This document shows, one piece after another, positions 1 through 7,956 of a DNA stretch of 16,576 nt. The position numbers and the translations under genes are program-made. The stretch comes from Bacteroidota bacterium (GTDB taxonomy: Bacteria; Bacteroidota; Bacteroidia; Chitinophagales; Chitinophagaceae), in the NCBI GenBank assembly GCA_023433265.1, contig JAEZDR010000194.1:1-16576 (forward strand). The letters run 5' to 3'. The first letter of the stretch is position 1. Every line of letters begins with the position of its first letter. The notes under the pieces were generated by a model. That model was given only the letters and a program-made list of their open reading frames with translations, was not told the origin of the DNA and ran no database searches.

Positions 1-749
1 AGACAACCATATCTCAAATTAATGACACCGCCACCACTGGAATCGAAGAAGATCCAATGCGAAAAACAACTTCTATAAGCGAAGATTTGAATAAGGATTC
101 TATTAACACCGTCAATGAATCCCGAAAACCGGCCAAGCCAATGAAGGAAAAGAAATTCTTCCTGGGAATCGTCGCGGGGCTGGACGCAACTAATGTTAAC
201 GGGCAATCAAATAAAGATGCTGGTTACCATATAGGTATTGTTGCAGGCTATCAATTGTCTAAAAGATTTTCTATCGAAACCGGCTTACTTCATTCAAAAA
301 AGTTTTACTACACCAAAGGAGAATATTACAACCAAAAAGACTACCTGTTGCCTCCTTATACAACGCTGGAAGATGTGGATGGTTATTGCCAAATGTTTGA
401 AGTTCCAATTTCCATTAGGTATATATTTAAAAAAGGAAAGAAAACCGACTGGTTTATTTCTGGCGGCCTTACATCCTACCTGATGAAAGCAGAACGGTAC
501 CAGATGAACTATGAGTCAACTTCGCAATGGTACCCGTATAACTATAGTTATCAATACAGCAATCCCACCCCACCGCAATACTGGTTTGGCGTTTTACAAT
601 TTTCAGCAGGCTTTACCAGGTCAATAGGCAAATTTGGGGATCTTCGTGTGGAACCTTATTTTAAAACGCCATTAGGAAGAGTAGGCAGCGGCGACTTAAA
701 GATTTCCAGTTTTGGTTTGCAACTGGCCGTTACACGCAAGCTATTCTAA
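1..749 (+). CDS. Outer-membrane beta-barrel protein, PorT-like (5' partial)
   Basis: The reading frame is open from the left edge (first full codon at base 3), so the gene probably starts outside the window; the ATG at 57 is only an internal methionine. The first ~50 visible residues are polar and Ser/Thr/Asn/Lys-rich, like a linker. After the stretch KEKKFFLGIVAG the pattern becomes alternating hydrophobic strands separated by Gly/Tyr/Asn turns (YHIGIVAGYQLSKRFSIETG, then PISIRYIFKKG), and the chain ends with Phe, as outer-membrane barrels usually do. This fits the PorT-like outer-membrane beta-barrel family (PF13568 type). The ligand or partner is unknown. In Bacteroidetes such barrels can follow a long N-terminal cytoplasmic/TM region, which would explain the open frame upstream; this is inference. 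The stop lies 43 bp before the next gene on the same strand. Confidence 0.8.
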   Translation, partial: TTISQINDTATTGIEEDPMRKTTSISEDLNKDSINTVNESRKPAKPMKEKKFFLGIVAGLDATNVNGQSNKDAGYHIGIVAGYQLSKRFSIETGLLHSKKFYYTKGEYYNQKDYLLPPYTTLEDVDGYCQMFEVPISIRYIFKKGKKTDWFISGGLTSYLMKAERYQMNYESTSQWYPYNYSYQYSNPTPPQYWFGVLQFSAGFTRSIGKFGDLRVEPYFKTPLGRVGSGDLKISSFGLQLAVTRKLF

Positions 750-779
750 ATCCATTAAGGCTCTAAAACAGAGGCGGGT

Positions 780-787
780 TATCTTTA
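780..787 (+). promoter_or_regulatory. Candidate -7 box (TATCTTTA)
   Basis: TATCTTTA matches the Bacteroidetes -7 consensus TAnnTTTG at five of the six fixed positions and lies 5 nt before the ATG at 793, a spacing often seen in this phylum. No clear -33 TTTG is visible. It supports 793 as the start of the following gene. Confidence 0.3.
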
Positions 788-792
788 CGCCA

Positions 793-1785
793 ATGAACAA
801 TTGGCAGCTTACTATGCATGGCTTAAGCCTAACCCTGGACGGATACATGCAACTAGTGGTTATCAAAAAGTTTCTGAAACCTCTTGTTGAGAAACATTGC
901 GTCCGCCTTGGCCTAAAGATTACAGCAGAAGAAAAGAAGAAAATCCTTTTTTACTATCCAACATATACTGTACTCGCTTGCGGACAAATGTACGTAAGCT
1001 TGAAAGGTAGAAAATTGAGCAAAGATGAAACCCGCCGGCTTACCCTGGTAGGCGCGATGGCAACCATCTGCGACGACCTGGTAGATGAAGAATACTGGAC
1101 GAGAGAGCAGGTATTCTCTTTGCTATCCGATAACGCAAAGGAGCAGGACTATTCTTCTTTAAAAGCTCGTTTATTGCTGTCATTAAATAATGCACTAAAA
1201 AGCTTTTGGTCTCTTTCACCCTCTTATTTGCATCAATTAAAGCTGGCTTTAGAATGGCAAACGAAATCCCAAAAACAAATGGCAGAGGACATTTCTTTAG
1301 ATGAAATTGTAAATATCTGCAGGCAAAAGAATGGCAATACCTCACTTATGTTCTCCACGCTTATTGATGAGGATTGGGACGAGCACGACAAGCAATTTAT
1401 TTACCAGTCAGCCATTGTGGGTCAGCTTACAAACGACAGTTTTGATATGTATTTTGATACACAACAGGGCATCCATACATACTTTAATACTGCATCTTCA
1501 ATTGCCCAAGCCAAGGACTTTTTCTTAGAAGAATGCAAAGCATTACACGATTTAATACGGGCCACCCCCACTACGGAAAAAAATAAAATAAGCACCATCC
1601 GCCGTATGAGCCTGTTGCACGGGTTTACCCTCACGGCAATTGAACAGTTCCAAAAAACCGAAGACAAGTATGGGCGCCCTGTCGATTGGAAGTCAATTCC
1701 AAGAAAGGATTTGGTGATAGATATGGCGCTCAACCGAAACAGGTTTAGGACCTTGCACAATATTAAGTGGCTAAGTAAGATATAA
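793..1785 (+). CDS. Divergent class I isoprenoid synthase-fold protein
   Basis: The start is set at the ATG at 793 (330 aa). An ATG at 712 is in frame, but it lies inside the upstream gene and would add an unrelated-looking 27-residue leader. The protein is largely alpha-helical. At residues 93-99 it carries CDDLVDE, a DDxxD-type first aspartate motif of class I prenyl/terpene synthases. A Lys-containing segment follows (QKNGNTSLMF, ~178-187), comparable to the K-T/G-x-x-L helix of polyprenyl synthases. Then comes GQLTNDSFDMYFD at ~210-222, laid out like the second metal motif (GxQxxDDxxD). These features suggest binding of a prenyl diphosphate through Mg2+ and ionisation or coupling chemistry. 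The rest does not resemble IspA/IspB-type synthases, and the substrate is unknown. The C-terminal ~80 residues are basic and have no motif I recognise. The gene converges on the porin gene with only 8 bp between stops. Confidence 0.72.
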   Translation: MNNWQLTMHGLSLTLDGYMQLVVIKKFLKPLVEKHCVRLGLKITAEEKKKILFYYPTYTVLACGQMYVSLKGRKLSKDETRRLTLVGAMATICDDLVDEEYWTREQVFSLLSDNAKEQDYSSLKARLLLSLNNALKSFWSLSPSYLHQLKLALEWQTKSQKQMAEDISLDEIVNICRQKNGNTSLMFSTLIDEDWDEHDKQFIYQSAIVGQLTNDSFDMYFDTQQGIHTYFNTASSIAQAKDFFLEECKALHDLIRATPTTEKNKISTIRRMSLLHGFTLTAIEQFQKTEDKYGRPVDWKSIPRKDLVIDMALNRNRFRTLHNIKWLSKI

Positions 1786-1793
1786 GAGCACCA

Positions 1794-2993
1794 TTAGAAG
1801 TTAAGTTGTGCCTGTAACCTGAGGGCATTGCCTTGTTGGGTATTATTTTTATTTAGCATGTCCTCATACCTCCTCATAGCAATTGAATACATGGCCACCA
1901 GTTCGAAGTTTTCCAGGGGTTGCCATTCTACACCCAGCTCAAACTGATCTACTGTGTAGCTACGCGCATCTCTTTCAAACTTCTTTCCGCCGTCATAATA
2001 TTGATACTTAATGAAGGGATAAATGGAATGTGTCTTATTTATTTTAATAAAATAGGTGAGTGTTGCATAACCTCCCTTTAACGACTTCAATTCAATAGAA
2101 TCAGTTACTGGGTTGTATTCAGGGCCATGTCCTACGTTGTATTCAGCTTGTATTCCGAAAGGTCTTGGATATAATATTAAACTGGCTGCTATTCGTTGGT
2201 CGCGGTAAGTAGCATCGTTTCTAATCTTTACACCAGGTGAAAGCTGATCTTCAGTAAGTGTATAGTTGCCTGTATAAGCCTGGATAGATGGTTCCAACAT
2301 TTGGCTACCGACTACAAAAGGATAGGTTAGCCTTGCAACAGTGTGTAACTGATTGTTAGCTTTAGGCTGGTTTGCCGGTGTACCGTTGAAAACACCAATA
2401 CCAAAAACTCCATAATCTCCCGATCCTTTATATCCCTCGCCAACAAGCATTTCAAACCGTTCTCTTACGTTATCCGGTGCCCAGTAAAACGCGACGCCGA
2501 TATCTCGCTCGTTACTAAACGCGCTGTTGGTAGCATCTGCCCTATCCAATGGAAGCCGCATGCTGCTGCTTTGCAAATTCTCGAATCCGTAAGGCACCTT
2601 GCTCTGGCCTAATCTAAGCCGGTATTCATTTTTTTTATCAATGCCGATATCGAAATATGCATCCCTCACCTGGCCATAATTCAAATTGCCGGCGGAACTT
2701 GCAAAGTCTTGTTGGAAGTAAAAGTTAACTCTCTTGTGAATTTGCCCGGATAAAATAACCCTTGCTCTACGAAGAAAAAAGCCCCCGTTATTACCCAGAG
2801 ATTTATCGCATTGATCGCATTGAAGGTTTGGGTTAGTCTCCAAGAGTCTGTTGTAGCGCATTTGTACATACCCTCTAATAGAAAATCGGTCGTACCATTT
2901 CTTTTTTACGGCTTCATTTAATGTGTCCTGCGTATAGGCGTTCAAACCAACAACCCAAACAAGAATCATTAGCAGTATTCCCTTTTGCTTCAT
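1794..2993 (-). CDS. Porin, phosphate-selective OprO/OprP-like
   Basis: This is a 399-aa protein with a signal peptide (MKQKGILLMILVWVVGLNAYTQ) and a barrel beginning at FSIRGYVQMRYN (~36-47). The block GGFFLRRARVILSGQI and the following NFYFQQDFA are typical of the phosphate-selective porin O and P family (PF07396). Later strands alternate aromatic and polar residues, and the chain ends ...LRLQAQLNF with a terminal Phe, as expected for BAM-dependent insertion. The expected role is diffusion of small anions or other solutes through the outer membrane; the substrate cannot be read from sequence, and many Bacteroidetes members have no proven phosphate specificity. Two cysteines occur as CDQC in the first extracellular or turn region. 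The gene stands alone and is divergent from the DUF5362 gene. Confidence 0.9.
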   Translation of the reverse strand: MKQKGILLMILVWVVGLNAYTQDTLNEAVKKKWYDRFSIRGYVQMRYNRLLETNPNLQCDQCDKSLGNNGGFFLRRARVILSGQIHKRVNFYFQQDFASSAGNLNYGQVRDAYFDIGIDKKNEYRLRLGQSKVPYGFENLQSSSMRLPLDRADATNSAFSNERDIGVAFYWAPDNVRERFEMLVGEGYKGSGDYGVFGIGVFNGTPANQPKANNQLHTVARLTYPFVVGSQMLEPSIQAYTGNYTLTEDQLSPGVKIRNDATYRDQRIAASLILYPRPFGIQAEYNVGHGPEYNPVTDSIELKSLKGGYATLTYFIKINKTHSIYPFIKYQYYDGGKKFERDARSYTVDQFELGVEWQPLENFELVAMYSIAMRRYEDMLNKNNTQQGNALRLQAQLNF

Positions 2994-2998
2994 TGGGG

Positions 2999-3006
2999 CA
3001 AATGTA
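2999..3006 (-). promoter_or_regulatory. Candidate -7 box (TACATTTG) for the porin gene
   Basis: On the minus strand TACATTTG is an exact match to the Bacteroidetes TAnnTTTG -7 element, 5 nt upstream of the ATG at 2993, implying a very short leader. I see no convincing -33 TTTG at the expected distance. Confidence 0.42.
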
Positions 3007-3158
3007 TGCCCATGTTTACACTGTAAGCCTACGATTTATCGTTTCCGAAGGCGGAACAGCTCACTTATTGACATGCTTTGCACAATTTATACTAAAAACA
3101 TACTGTCTCCTGCTTAATTAGATATGTAGTTTTAACTTCAACCAATAATACTTGCTAT

Positions 3159-3623
3159 ATGGAAACCAACCAACCGCTTTTTTCGTTACAAATAGATGAC
3201 ATATCAAATAGTTACCTCACCGAGACAGCGCGATGGGCAAAATTTCTTGCCATCGTAGGCTTTGTCTTGTGTGCTATCGTCGTATTAGGCGGTGTATTTG
3301 CGGCTTTCTTCGCCGGTTCGGTCATGTTTGGCCGGGGTGGTTCAGACGAAATCAATTCTGCTTTTGCTGGCGTGGCTGGTGGGGCCATGTTGATCTTCTA
3401 TATCCTGATTGCAATACTGTATTTTTTACCGTGCCTTTACTTGTACCGATTTGCAGGAAGAATGCAGGAAGCTTTGCGTGTTAATGACCAAGGCTTATTG
3501 AATAGTTCTTTCGAAAACCTAAAGTCATGTTTTAAGTTCATAGGAATACTAACAGTTGTACTCGTCAGCATCTATGCGCTAGTGTTGGTATTCGCCGTAA
3601 TAGCTGCATTATTTGCAAAGTAA
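3159..3623 (+). CDS. DUF5362 family inner-membrane protein
   Basis: This is a 154-aa protein with a short cytosolic N-terminus (METNQPLFSLQIDD) followed by SYLTETARWAKFLAIVGFV, which I recognise as the signature opening of the DUF5362 family in Bacteroidetes. Three hydrophobic segments are evident at about 28-52, 68-96 and 125-152. A Gly-rich loop lies between the first two (FGRGGSDEINSAF) and an amphipathic cytosolic segment between the second and third (RMQEALRVNDQGLLNSSFENLKSCFK). No catalytic or transport motif is visible and no function is known for the family. It is a single gene with the divergent porin upstream and the convergent M1 peptidase downstream. TAGTTTTA at 3127-3134 could be a degenerate -7 box. 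Confidence 0.8.
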   Translation: METNQPLFSLQIDDISNSYLTETARWAKFLAIVGFVLCAIVVLGGVFAAFFAGSVMFGRGGSDEINSAFAGVAGGAMLIFYILIAILYFLPCLYLYRFAGRMQEALRVNDQGLLNSSFENLKSCFKFIGILTVVLVSIYALVLVFAVIAALFAK

Positions 3624-3665
3624 GATTGATATAAAATATCTTTCCGAACCAAACCTGTCATCAGA

Positions 3666-5603
3666 TTAATCCGGTATTACGAGCTTATTATTAGACCGAT
3701 TTAGATCTGCCATCCGGTGCGACGGATCGATGTCAACTTCTTTGATATCAGCTACCCTACGATTTATAACAAGATCATAATGGGGAACAGTCCACTTCCA
3801 TGGATTTTTCACTTCCCAAATAAAGGAACCTTCAACTGGTTTTGAGCCGTACATCATATCAAGAGGAATATTATAAAGCTCTTTACTTCCATCTTTGTAA
3901 GTTACCAACACATCTATCGGCATAGGCATAGCCCCTACTCGCCTGAGTGTAATTACTGCTTTTCCATTTTGCTCGTTTACGCTACCCAGCGCATAGTCTA
4001 TCGTGCGGGTTGAATTGACCCAATACTCTTTATACCACTGTAGTTCAAGGCCCGATGTAAGCTCCGCAGCCCTAATGAAATCATTAGGAGTAGGATGTTT
4101 GAATTTCCATTGATTGTAGTAGTTAATGAGGGTACGATCGCGCAATGAATCTCCAATTATATAGCCCAACTGAGTAATAAACACCGCACCTTTGGAATAA
4201 GCTGCAGATGAGTAAGCCATATTGCTGCTAAAGTGGTCTGCGTGAGTGCTGAGCGGCTCTTCGTAAGGACTTCTTGCGATAGAAAAATATCCCAGATAAT
4301 TATCAGCTTGCACCAAAGGAAATTGGCTATAGGTATTTTCATTACTCTTTGCAATCCTGTTTTTTTCTTCAACACCAACATAAGGACTTTGGTGAGCCCA
4401 GGTCGTGTTGAAATGATGCATGACTTCATTCTCGGCGAAACTCGTGAATCCTTCGTCCATCCAGGCATAGAGGCTTTCGTTCGTTGCCAGCAGTTGTTGA
4501 TACCAACTGTGCATCCATTCATGTACCGCAAGGCCAAGGCCAGGCCCGCGCATGAATGTACACATCGCATACTCCATCCCCCCATCACCAGCTTCTATAA
4601 ATGAATATTGAGGCCAGGGGTATTTACCAAAGCGTTTCTCGATGTAAGGAAGAACTTTTTCAGCCATCCAAAGAACATTAGCCCAGGCACTGTCTACTGC
4701 CTGTGTGCCCGTTTTATAAAAGGCATGCAATGTAGGACCTCCGGATACCTGCCGCGTTATATGCTGAAATTCATCATCGGCTGCCCAGGCAAAATCATGA
4801 ACGTTATTTGCTACAAAGTGCCAGGTTAATGTGTTACTTGCGTTTGGCCTTGCTGGTCTATGCCCCGGCGGCGTGTAACCATGCCCGATATCGTATGGAT
4901 TTTGCAAAACTCCCGTTCCGGCTATTGTATAATTCCTGTTGGTGGTAATCTTAACGTTGAAGTCGCCCCACACTCCATGAAACTCCCTCGCGATATATGG
5001 ATTTGCATTCCATCCATTTTCGTCATATTCTGCCATTTTCGGAAACCATTGAGCGATGCTATACTTAACGCCTTCAGCACTGTTACGTCCCGCCCTTCGA
5101 ATCATAATGGGTACTCTTGCTTCAAAATTCGTTTCCAGTTGAACTTTGGTGCAGGGTAAAATGGGTTTATCAAGCACCACTTCCAGAATTGTTTCATGCT
5201 CTCTCAGCATTTGCTTCCTTCCATTGAGCGTTAAATAGGTTACGCTTATTGAACCTGTTTCACTCGTTTCCAATTTTGATATTCTGTCCCGAACCCTGCT
5301 ATCCCAATCGGGTATATTATTTCCATGCTTATCGGTGCGCAGGCTTTTCCTTCCTAACTCCCTGCTTCTTACATCCATTTGGCTGTTGGGCCTGAATGCA
5401 TTCCAGTACATGTGAAAGAAGAGTTTCTTTAGCGTGTCATTGCTATTGTTCCAATACTCTATCTTTTGATTGCCAGTAATCTTGTGCGTATTAACGTCCA
5501 GGGCAACATTCATATCGTATTTAATCCGTTGCTGCCAATAGTTACGTTGGGCATAGGTGCCCAATCCGGTTACAACTAAAATGACTAACAATATTTGCTT
5601 CAT
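3666..5603 (-). CDS. Secreted M1 family metallopeptidase
   Basis: A zinc-dependent aminopeptidase-type enzyme of 645 aa. The start is the ATG at 5603, which opens with a signal peptide (MKQILLVILVVTGLGTYAQ). The frame stays open upstream into the MATE gene, but that extension is an artefact. The N-terminal beta-saddle (~25-280) is followed by the catalytic domain. The exopeptidase motif appears as GGMEY (341-345) in place of GAMEN. The zinc site is HEWMH (361-365) plus Glu384, exactly 18 residues after the motif and within WMDEGFTSFAE. The Tyr of AYSKGAVF (~469) aligns with the catalytic Tyr of YxKG segments. A C-terminal beta region closes the protein. It is probably periplasmic or outer-membrane associated, releasing N-terminal residues from peptides; specificity is unknown. 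It follows the MATE gene by 94 bp and probably has its own promoter. It converges on the DUF5362 gene, and I see no clear terminator in the 42-bp gap. Confidence 0.95.
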   Translation of the reverse strand: MKQILLVILVVTGLGTYAQRNYWQQRIKYDMNVALDVNTHKITGNQKIEYWNNSNDTLKKLFFHMYWNAFRPNSQMDVRSRELGRKSLRTDKHGNNIPDWDSRVRDRISKLETSETGSISVTYLTLNGRKQMLREHETILEVVLDKPILPCTKVQLETNFEARVPIMIRRAGRNSAEGVKYSIAQWFPKMAEYDENGWNANPYIAREFHGVWGDFNVKITTNRNYTIAGTGVLQNPYDIGHGYTPPGHRPARPNASNTLTWHFVANNVHDFAWAADDEFQHITRQVSGGPTLHAFYKTGTQAVDSAWANVLWMAEKVLPYIEKRFGKYPWPQYSFIEAGDGGMEYAMCTFMRGPGLGLAVHEWMHSWYQQLLATNESLYAWMDEGFTSFAENEVMHHFNTTWAHQSPYVGVEEKNRIAKSNENTYSQFPLVQADNYLGYFSIARSPYEEPLSTHADHFSSNMAYSSAAYSKGAVFITQLGYIIGDSLRDRTLINYYNQWKFKHPTPNDFIRAAELTSGLELQWYKEYWVNSTRTIDYALGSVNEQNGKAVITLRRVGAMPMPIDVLVTYKDGSKELYNIPLDMMYGSKPVEGSFIWEVKNPWKWTVPHYDLVINRRVADIKEVDIDPSHRMADLNRSNNKLVIPD

Positions 5604-5627
5604 GTGCTTATATGATGTTCGATCGTT

Positions 5628-5635
5628 CAAAAGTA
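5628..5635 (-). promoter_or_regulatory. Candidate -7 box (TACTTTTG) for the M1 peptidase gene
   Basis: On the minus strand TACTTTTG matches TAnnTTTG exactly, 24 nt upstream of the ATG at 5603. A TTTG at 5661-5664 (minus) could be the -33 element, although its 25-nt spacing is longer than usual. It supports transcription of the peptidase separately from the upstream MATE gene. Confidence 0.42.
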
Positions 5636-5697
5636 ACCAAACCGATATCAAAAAATAATGCAAAAAAATCTTAGATGCCCAAACATGATAGGCGGCT

Positions 5698-7119
5698 CTA
5701 CACAACTGTTTTCTTCCACTTTCCGCGGGTGAAAAGCCAAAGAGTAAAAAGGCCAACCGAAGTTTCTGAGATAAATACACCCCAGAACACTCCGCTATGT
5801 TGCCAGTTTTTCTCTATCGCAAGCCAATAGCAAAGTGGTATCTGAATAGCCCAAAAGAATACAAGGTTGATATAAGTGGGTGTGCGGGTATCGCCTGCAC
5901 CGTTAAAGGCTTGCACTGATACCATCCACCATCCATATACAAAGTAAGAGAACGATAGAATCCTCAACCACTGAGCTCCTATAGATACTACCGCCTCATC
6001 ATCGGTAAAGATGCGCAATAGCTGATCGTTAAATACATAAAAGGCAATAGACACCAGCACCAGGAAGACCATATTGTAAACACCAATCCTCCACACCGAT
6101 GATTCCGCTCTTTTCGGGTGGCCCGCCCCGAGGTTCTGCCCCACCAATGTAGCAGCAGCGTTAGATAACCCCCACGCAGGCATCATGGAAAACATCATAA
6201 TCCTGATAGTAATAGTGCATGCAGCCACTGCATGACTTCCTACGTCAGAGATAATTCGCATCAGGAATATCCAGCTAGTCATGGAAACTATGTTCTGCCC
6301 TATTCCACCCACTGAAGTTTTTGCTATTGATAGCATGGTATGAGTATCCCAAATCAGTTGCTCCCTGCCTGCCTTTATATGTTTGCTGCCTTTAAATAGC
6401 AACCAGAGTTGAACCAAAACCCCACAGCCTCTCCCTGTTGTAGTCGCAATAGCGGCACCCTCAATGCCCATTGCCGGCACGGGTCCAAGTCCAAAAATAA
6501 AAAGAGGCACCAGCAAGATGTTGATACTATTGGAAATCAATAGCACTTTCATAGCTACAGCCGCATCCCCGGCTCCTCTAAAGATGGCATTGATTACAAA
6601 CAACATCACAATTACCACGTTACCACCCAACATCCATTGCGTAAACTTGTAGCCATGATTGATGGTCCAATCATCGCCACCCATTAACGCCAATAGTTCC
6701 TTCGAAAAGAAAATACCTGCTACAGAGAAAGGAAGTGATACAATAATGGCAAGAAATATAGACTGTGTAGCCACTCGGCCGGCTGCTTCAGGATTCTTCT
6801 CCCCAACCCTCCTGGACACGATGGCTGTAACTGCCATCGCAAGCCCCATAGCTACAGAATATAAGAGAAACAAATAAGTTTCAGTAAGACCAACGGTGGC
6901 AATAGCAGATGAGCCAAGTTTCCCCACAAAATAAATATCTGCTAACGCAAAGGTTGATTCCAGAACCAGTTCTAGTACCATTGGAATGGCTAGTAAAAAG
7001 ATGGCTCTTTTTAAAGGAATACGGGTGTAGTCTGCTTCAGTTCCCCTGATAGCATCCATTACCTCCCGCCAAACCGACCGCCTTGATGTACCTGCAGTCT
7101 CTCCTTCTTCAACGTTCAT
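5698..7119 (-). CDS. MATE family multidrug/cation antiporter
   Basis: A 473-aa inner-membrane transporter of the multidrug and toxic compound extrusion family with about 12 transmembrane helices in two homologous halves. The two half-repeats are marked by matching motifs: FRGAGDAAVAM (~180-190) in the N-half and FNGAGDTRTPT (~405-415) in the C-half. The first helix region (LAIPMVLELVLESTFALADIYFVGKLG) is typical of the NorM/DinF-like branch. The expected role is Na+- or H+-coupled export of organic cations or drugs; the substrate is not predictable here. I chose the ATG at 7119; a TTG three codons upstream is less likely. The cytosolic N-terminal tail of ~35 residues before the first helix is long and charged. 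The gene is divergent from the GNAT gene (125 bp) and lies upstream of the M1 peptidase on the same strand. Confidence 0.95.
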   Translation of the reverse strand: MNVEEGETAGTSRRSVWREVMDAIRGTEADYTRIPLKRAIFLLAIPMVLELVLESTFALADIYFVGKLGSSAIATVGLTETYLFLLYSVAMGLAMAVTAIVSRRVGEKNPEAAGRVATQSIFLAIIVSLPFSVAGIFFSKELLALMGGDDWTINHGYKFTQWMLGGNVVIVMLFVINAIFRGAGDAAVAMKVLLISNSINILLVPLFIFGLGPVPAMGIEGAAIATTTGRGCGVLVQLWLLFKGSKHIKAGREQLIWDTHTMLSIAKTSVGGIGQNIVSMTSWIFLMRIISDVGSHAVAACTITIRIMMFSMMPAWGLSNAAATLVGQNLGAGHPKRAESSVWRIGVYNMVFLVLVSIAFYVFNDQLLRIFTDDEAVVSIGAQWLRILSFSYFVYGWWMVSVQAFNGAGDTRTPTYINLVFFWAIQIPLCYWLAIEKNWQHSGVFWGVFISETSVGLFTLWLFTRGKWKKTVV

Positions 7120-7212
7120 CGAGTTCAAAATCTGTCAGATTATTAGTTATGTAAATGCAAGGGATGCAATTTGTAACATTAATTTTAAACGTCACATTAA
7201 GCTTTAGGAGAA

Positions 7213-7241
7213 TTGTATAGCGGCTGCAAGGTGTATTTTAG
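7213..7241 (+). promoter_or_regulatory. Candidate promoter for the GNAT gene
   Basis: TTG at 7213-7215, 18 nt, then TATTTTAG at 7234-7241 (one mismatch to TAnnTTTG), ending 3 nt before the ATG at 7245. The -33/-7 geometry fits the Bacteroidetes sigma factor, but neither box is perfect. Confidence 0.28.
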
Positions 7242-7244
7242 CGT

Positions 7245-7781
7245 ATGAATACCGCGACATTGAATATTTGCAATGATACCGTAGATGGAACAGTTTCCAT
7301 CAGGCCTGCGCAAAAGGAAGACTGCATTCATTTGCTAGAGCTGGTAAAAGAGCTTGCCGTGTACGAACGAGCCCCTAATGAGGTTACCGTAAGTTTAGCG
7401 CATTTTATTGAAAGCGGCTTTGGCAGTAGTCCTGTTTGGTGGGCCTTTGTTGCTGAAGCAACGAACACTAATGGCGAAACTATCATTGTGGGCTTTGCCT
7501 TGTACTACATACGGTTTTCTACATGGAAAGGTCAGCGGATGTACCTGGAAGACATCGTTGTTACGGAAGAATGGAGAGGAAAGGGTATCGGGAAACTATT
7601 GTTTGATGCTTTGATAGAAGAAGCAAACCGAAAGAGTTTTAGCGCTATCTGCTGGCAGGTGCTCGCTTGGAACAAGCCTGCCATTAACTTCTACAATAAG
7701 TATAAGGCATCTTTTGACGATGAATGGTTAAACGGTCGGCTGGAACTAACCCTATCCAGCCAAAACACTCCTTCTCCCTGA
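7245..7781 (+). CDS. GNAT N-acetyltransferase, spermidine/thialysine type
   Basis: A 178-aa acetyl-CoA-dependent N-acetyltransferase. The core starts at VSIRPAQKEDCIHLLELVKELAVYE (17-41), which strongly resembles the opening of spermidine/spermine N1-acetyltransferase (SSAT) and thialysine acetyltransferase. The central strand has VGFALYYIRFSTWKG (82-96), then YLEDIVV and the acetyl-CoA pyrophosphate loop RGKGIG (111-116). The WNKPAINFY block (142-150) ends with the Tyr that aligns with the general acid of SSAT. Polyamines, lysine analogues or other small amines are plausible substrates, but close specificity cannot be read from the sequence. The first ~16 residues are an extra N-terminal tail. 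Length is normal for the family. It is a single gene with no co-directional partner, and a repeat-rich gap begins right after its stop. Confidence 0.92.
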   Translation: MNTATLNICNDTVDGTVSIRPAQKEDCIHLLELVKELAVYERAPNEVTVSLAHFIESGFGSSPVWWAFVAEATNTNGETIIVGFALYYIRFSTWKGQRMYLEDIVVTEEWRGKGIGKLLFDALIEEANRKSFSAICWQVLAWNKPAINFYNKYKASFDDEWLNGRLELTLSSQNTPSP

Positions 7782-7812
7782 CCCCTGTTTTTTTTACCAA
7801 AGATGGGGGGTC

Positions 7813-7878
7813 ATTCCGTAGTGATTCCGTAGTGAAAGGCTAGTGAAAGCGTACGGATAGCGTCAACTAAGCGTAGCG
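7813..7878. repeat. Six-unit 11-bp degenerate tandem array
   Basis: Six consecutive 11-bp units with no gaps: two identical ATTCCGTAGTG, then AAAGGCTAGTG, AAAGCGTACGG, ATAGCGTCAAC and TAAGCGTAGCG. Neighbouring units resemble each other more than distant ones (GTAGTG early, AGCGT late), as in a decaying tandem array. The array is non-coding and begins 31 bp after the GNAT stop codon. The 11-bp period is close to one helical turn. Confidence 0.75.
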
Positions 7879-7930
7879 CTCCCTTTCTTCCATCTTCCGG
7901 GCCCCGTTCCTACACACCTTCTCCATCTCC

Positions 7931-7953
7931 CCCAAAAACAACCCGTTTTTGGG
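7931..7953. repeat. 9-bp inverted repeat (hairpin)
   Basis: CCCAAAAAC, a 5-nt spacer (AACCC), then GTTTTTGGG: a perfect 9-bp stem. Neither strand has a T-tract directly after the stem, so it does not look like a standard intrinsic terminator. It sits between the two 11-bp arrays. Confidence 0.5.
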
Positions 7954-7956
7954 AGG

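Noticed and set aside
712..792. Longer N-terminus for the isoprenoid synthase-like gene (ATG at 712)
   Set aside because: It overlaps the upstream barrel gene in another frame and adds a basic leader unlike the rest of the protein. The ATG at 793 has a -7-like box 5 nt upstream.
3068..3093. TTGACA / TATACT sigma-70-like promoter upstream of the DUF5362 gene
   Set aside because: The spacer is only 14 nt, and Bacteroidetes use a different consensus.
5604..5780. N-terminal extension of the M1 peptidase up to a GTG at 5780
   Set aside because: It overlaps the MATE gene on the same strand, and the ATG at 5603 directly opens a clean signal peptide.
7779..7813. TGACCCC ... GGGGTCA inverted repeat at the GNAT stop codon as a terminator
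   Set aside because: The T-run lies in a 21-nt loop rather than after the stem, so it does not fit an intrinsic terminator on either strand.
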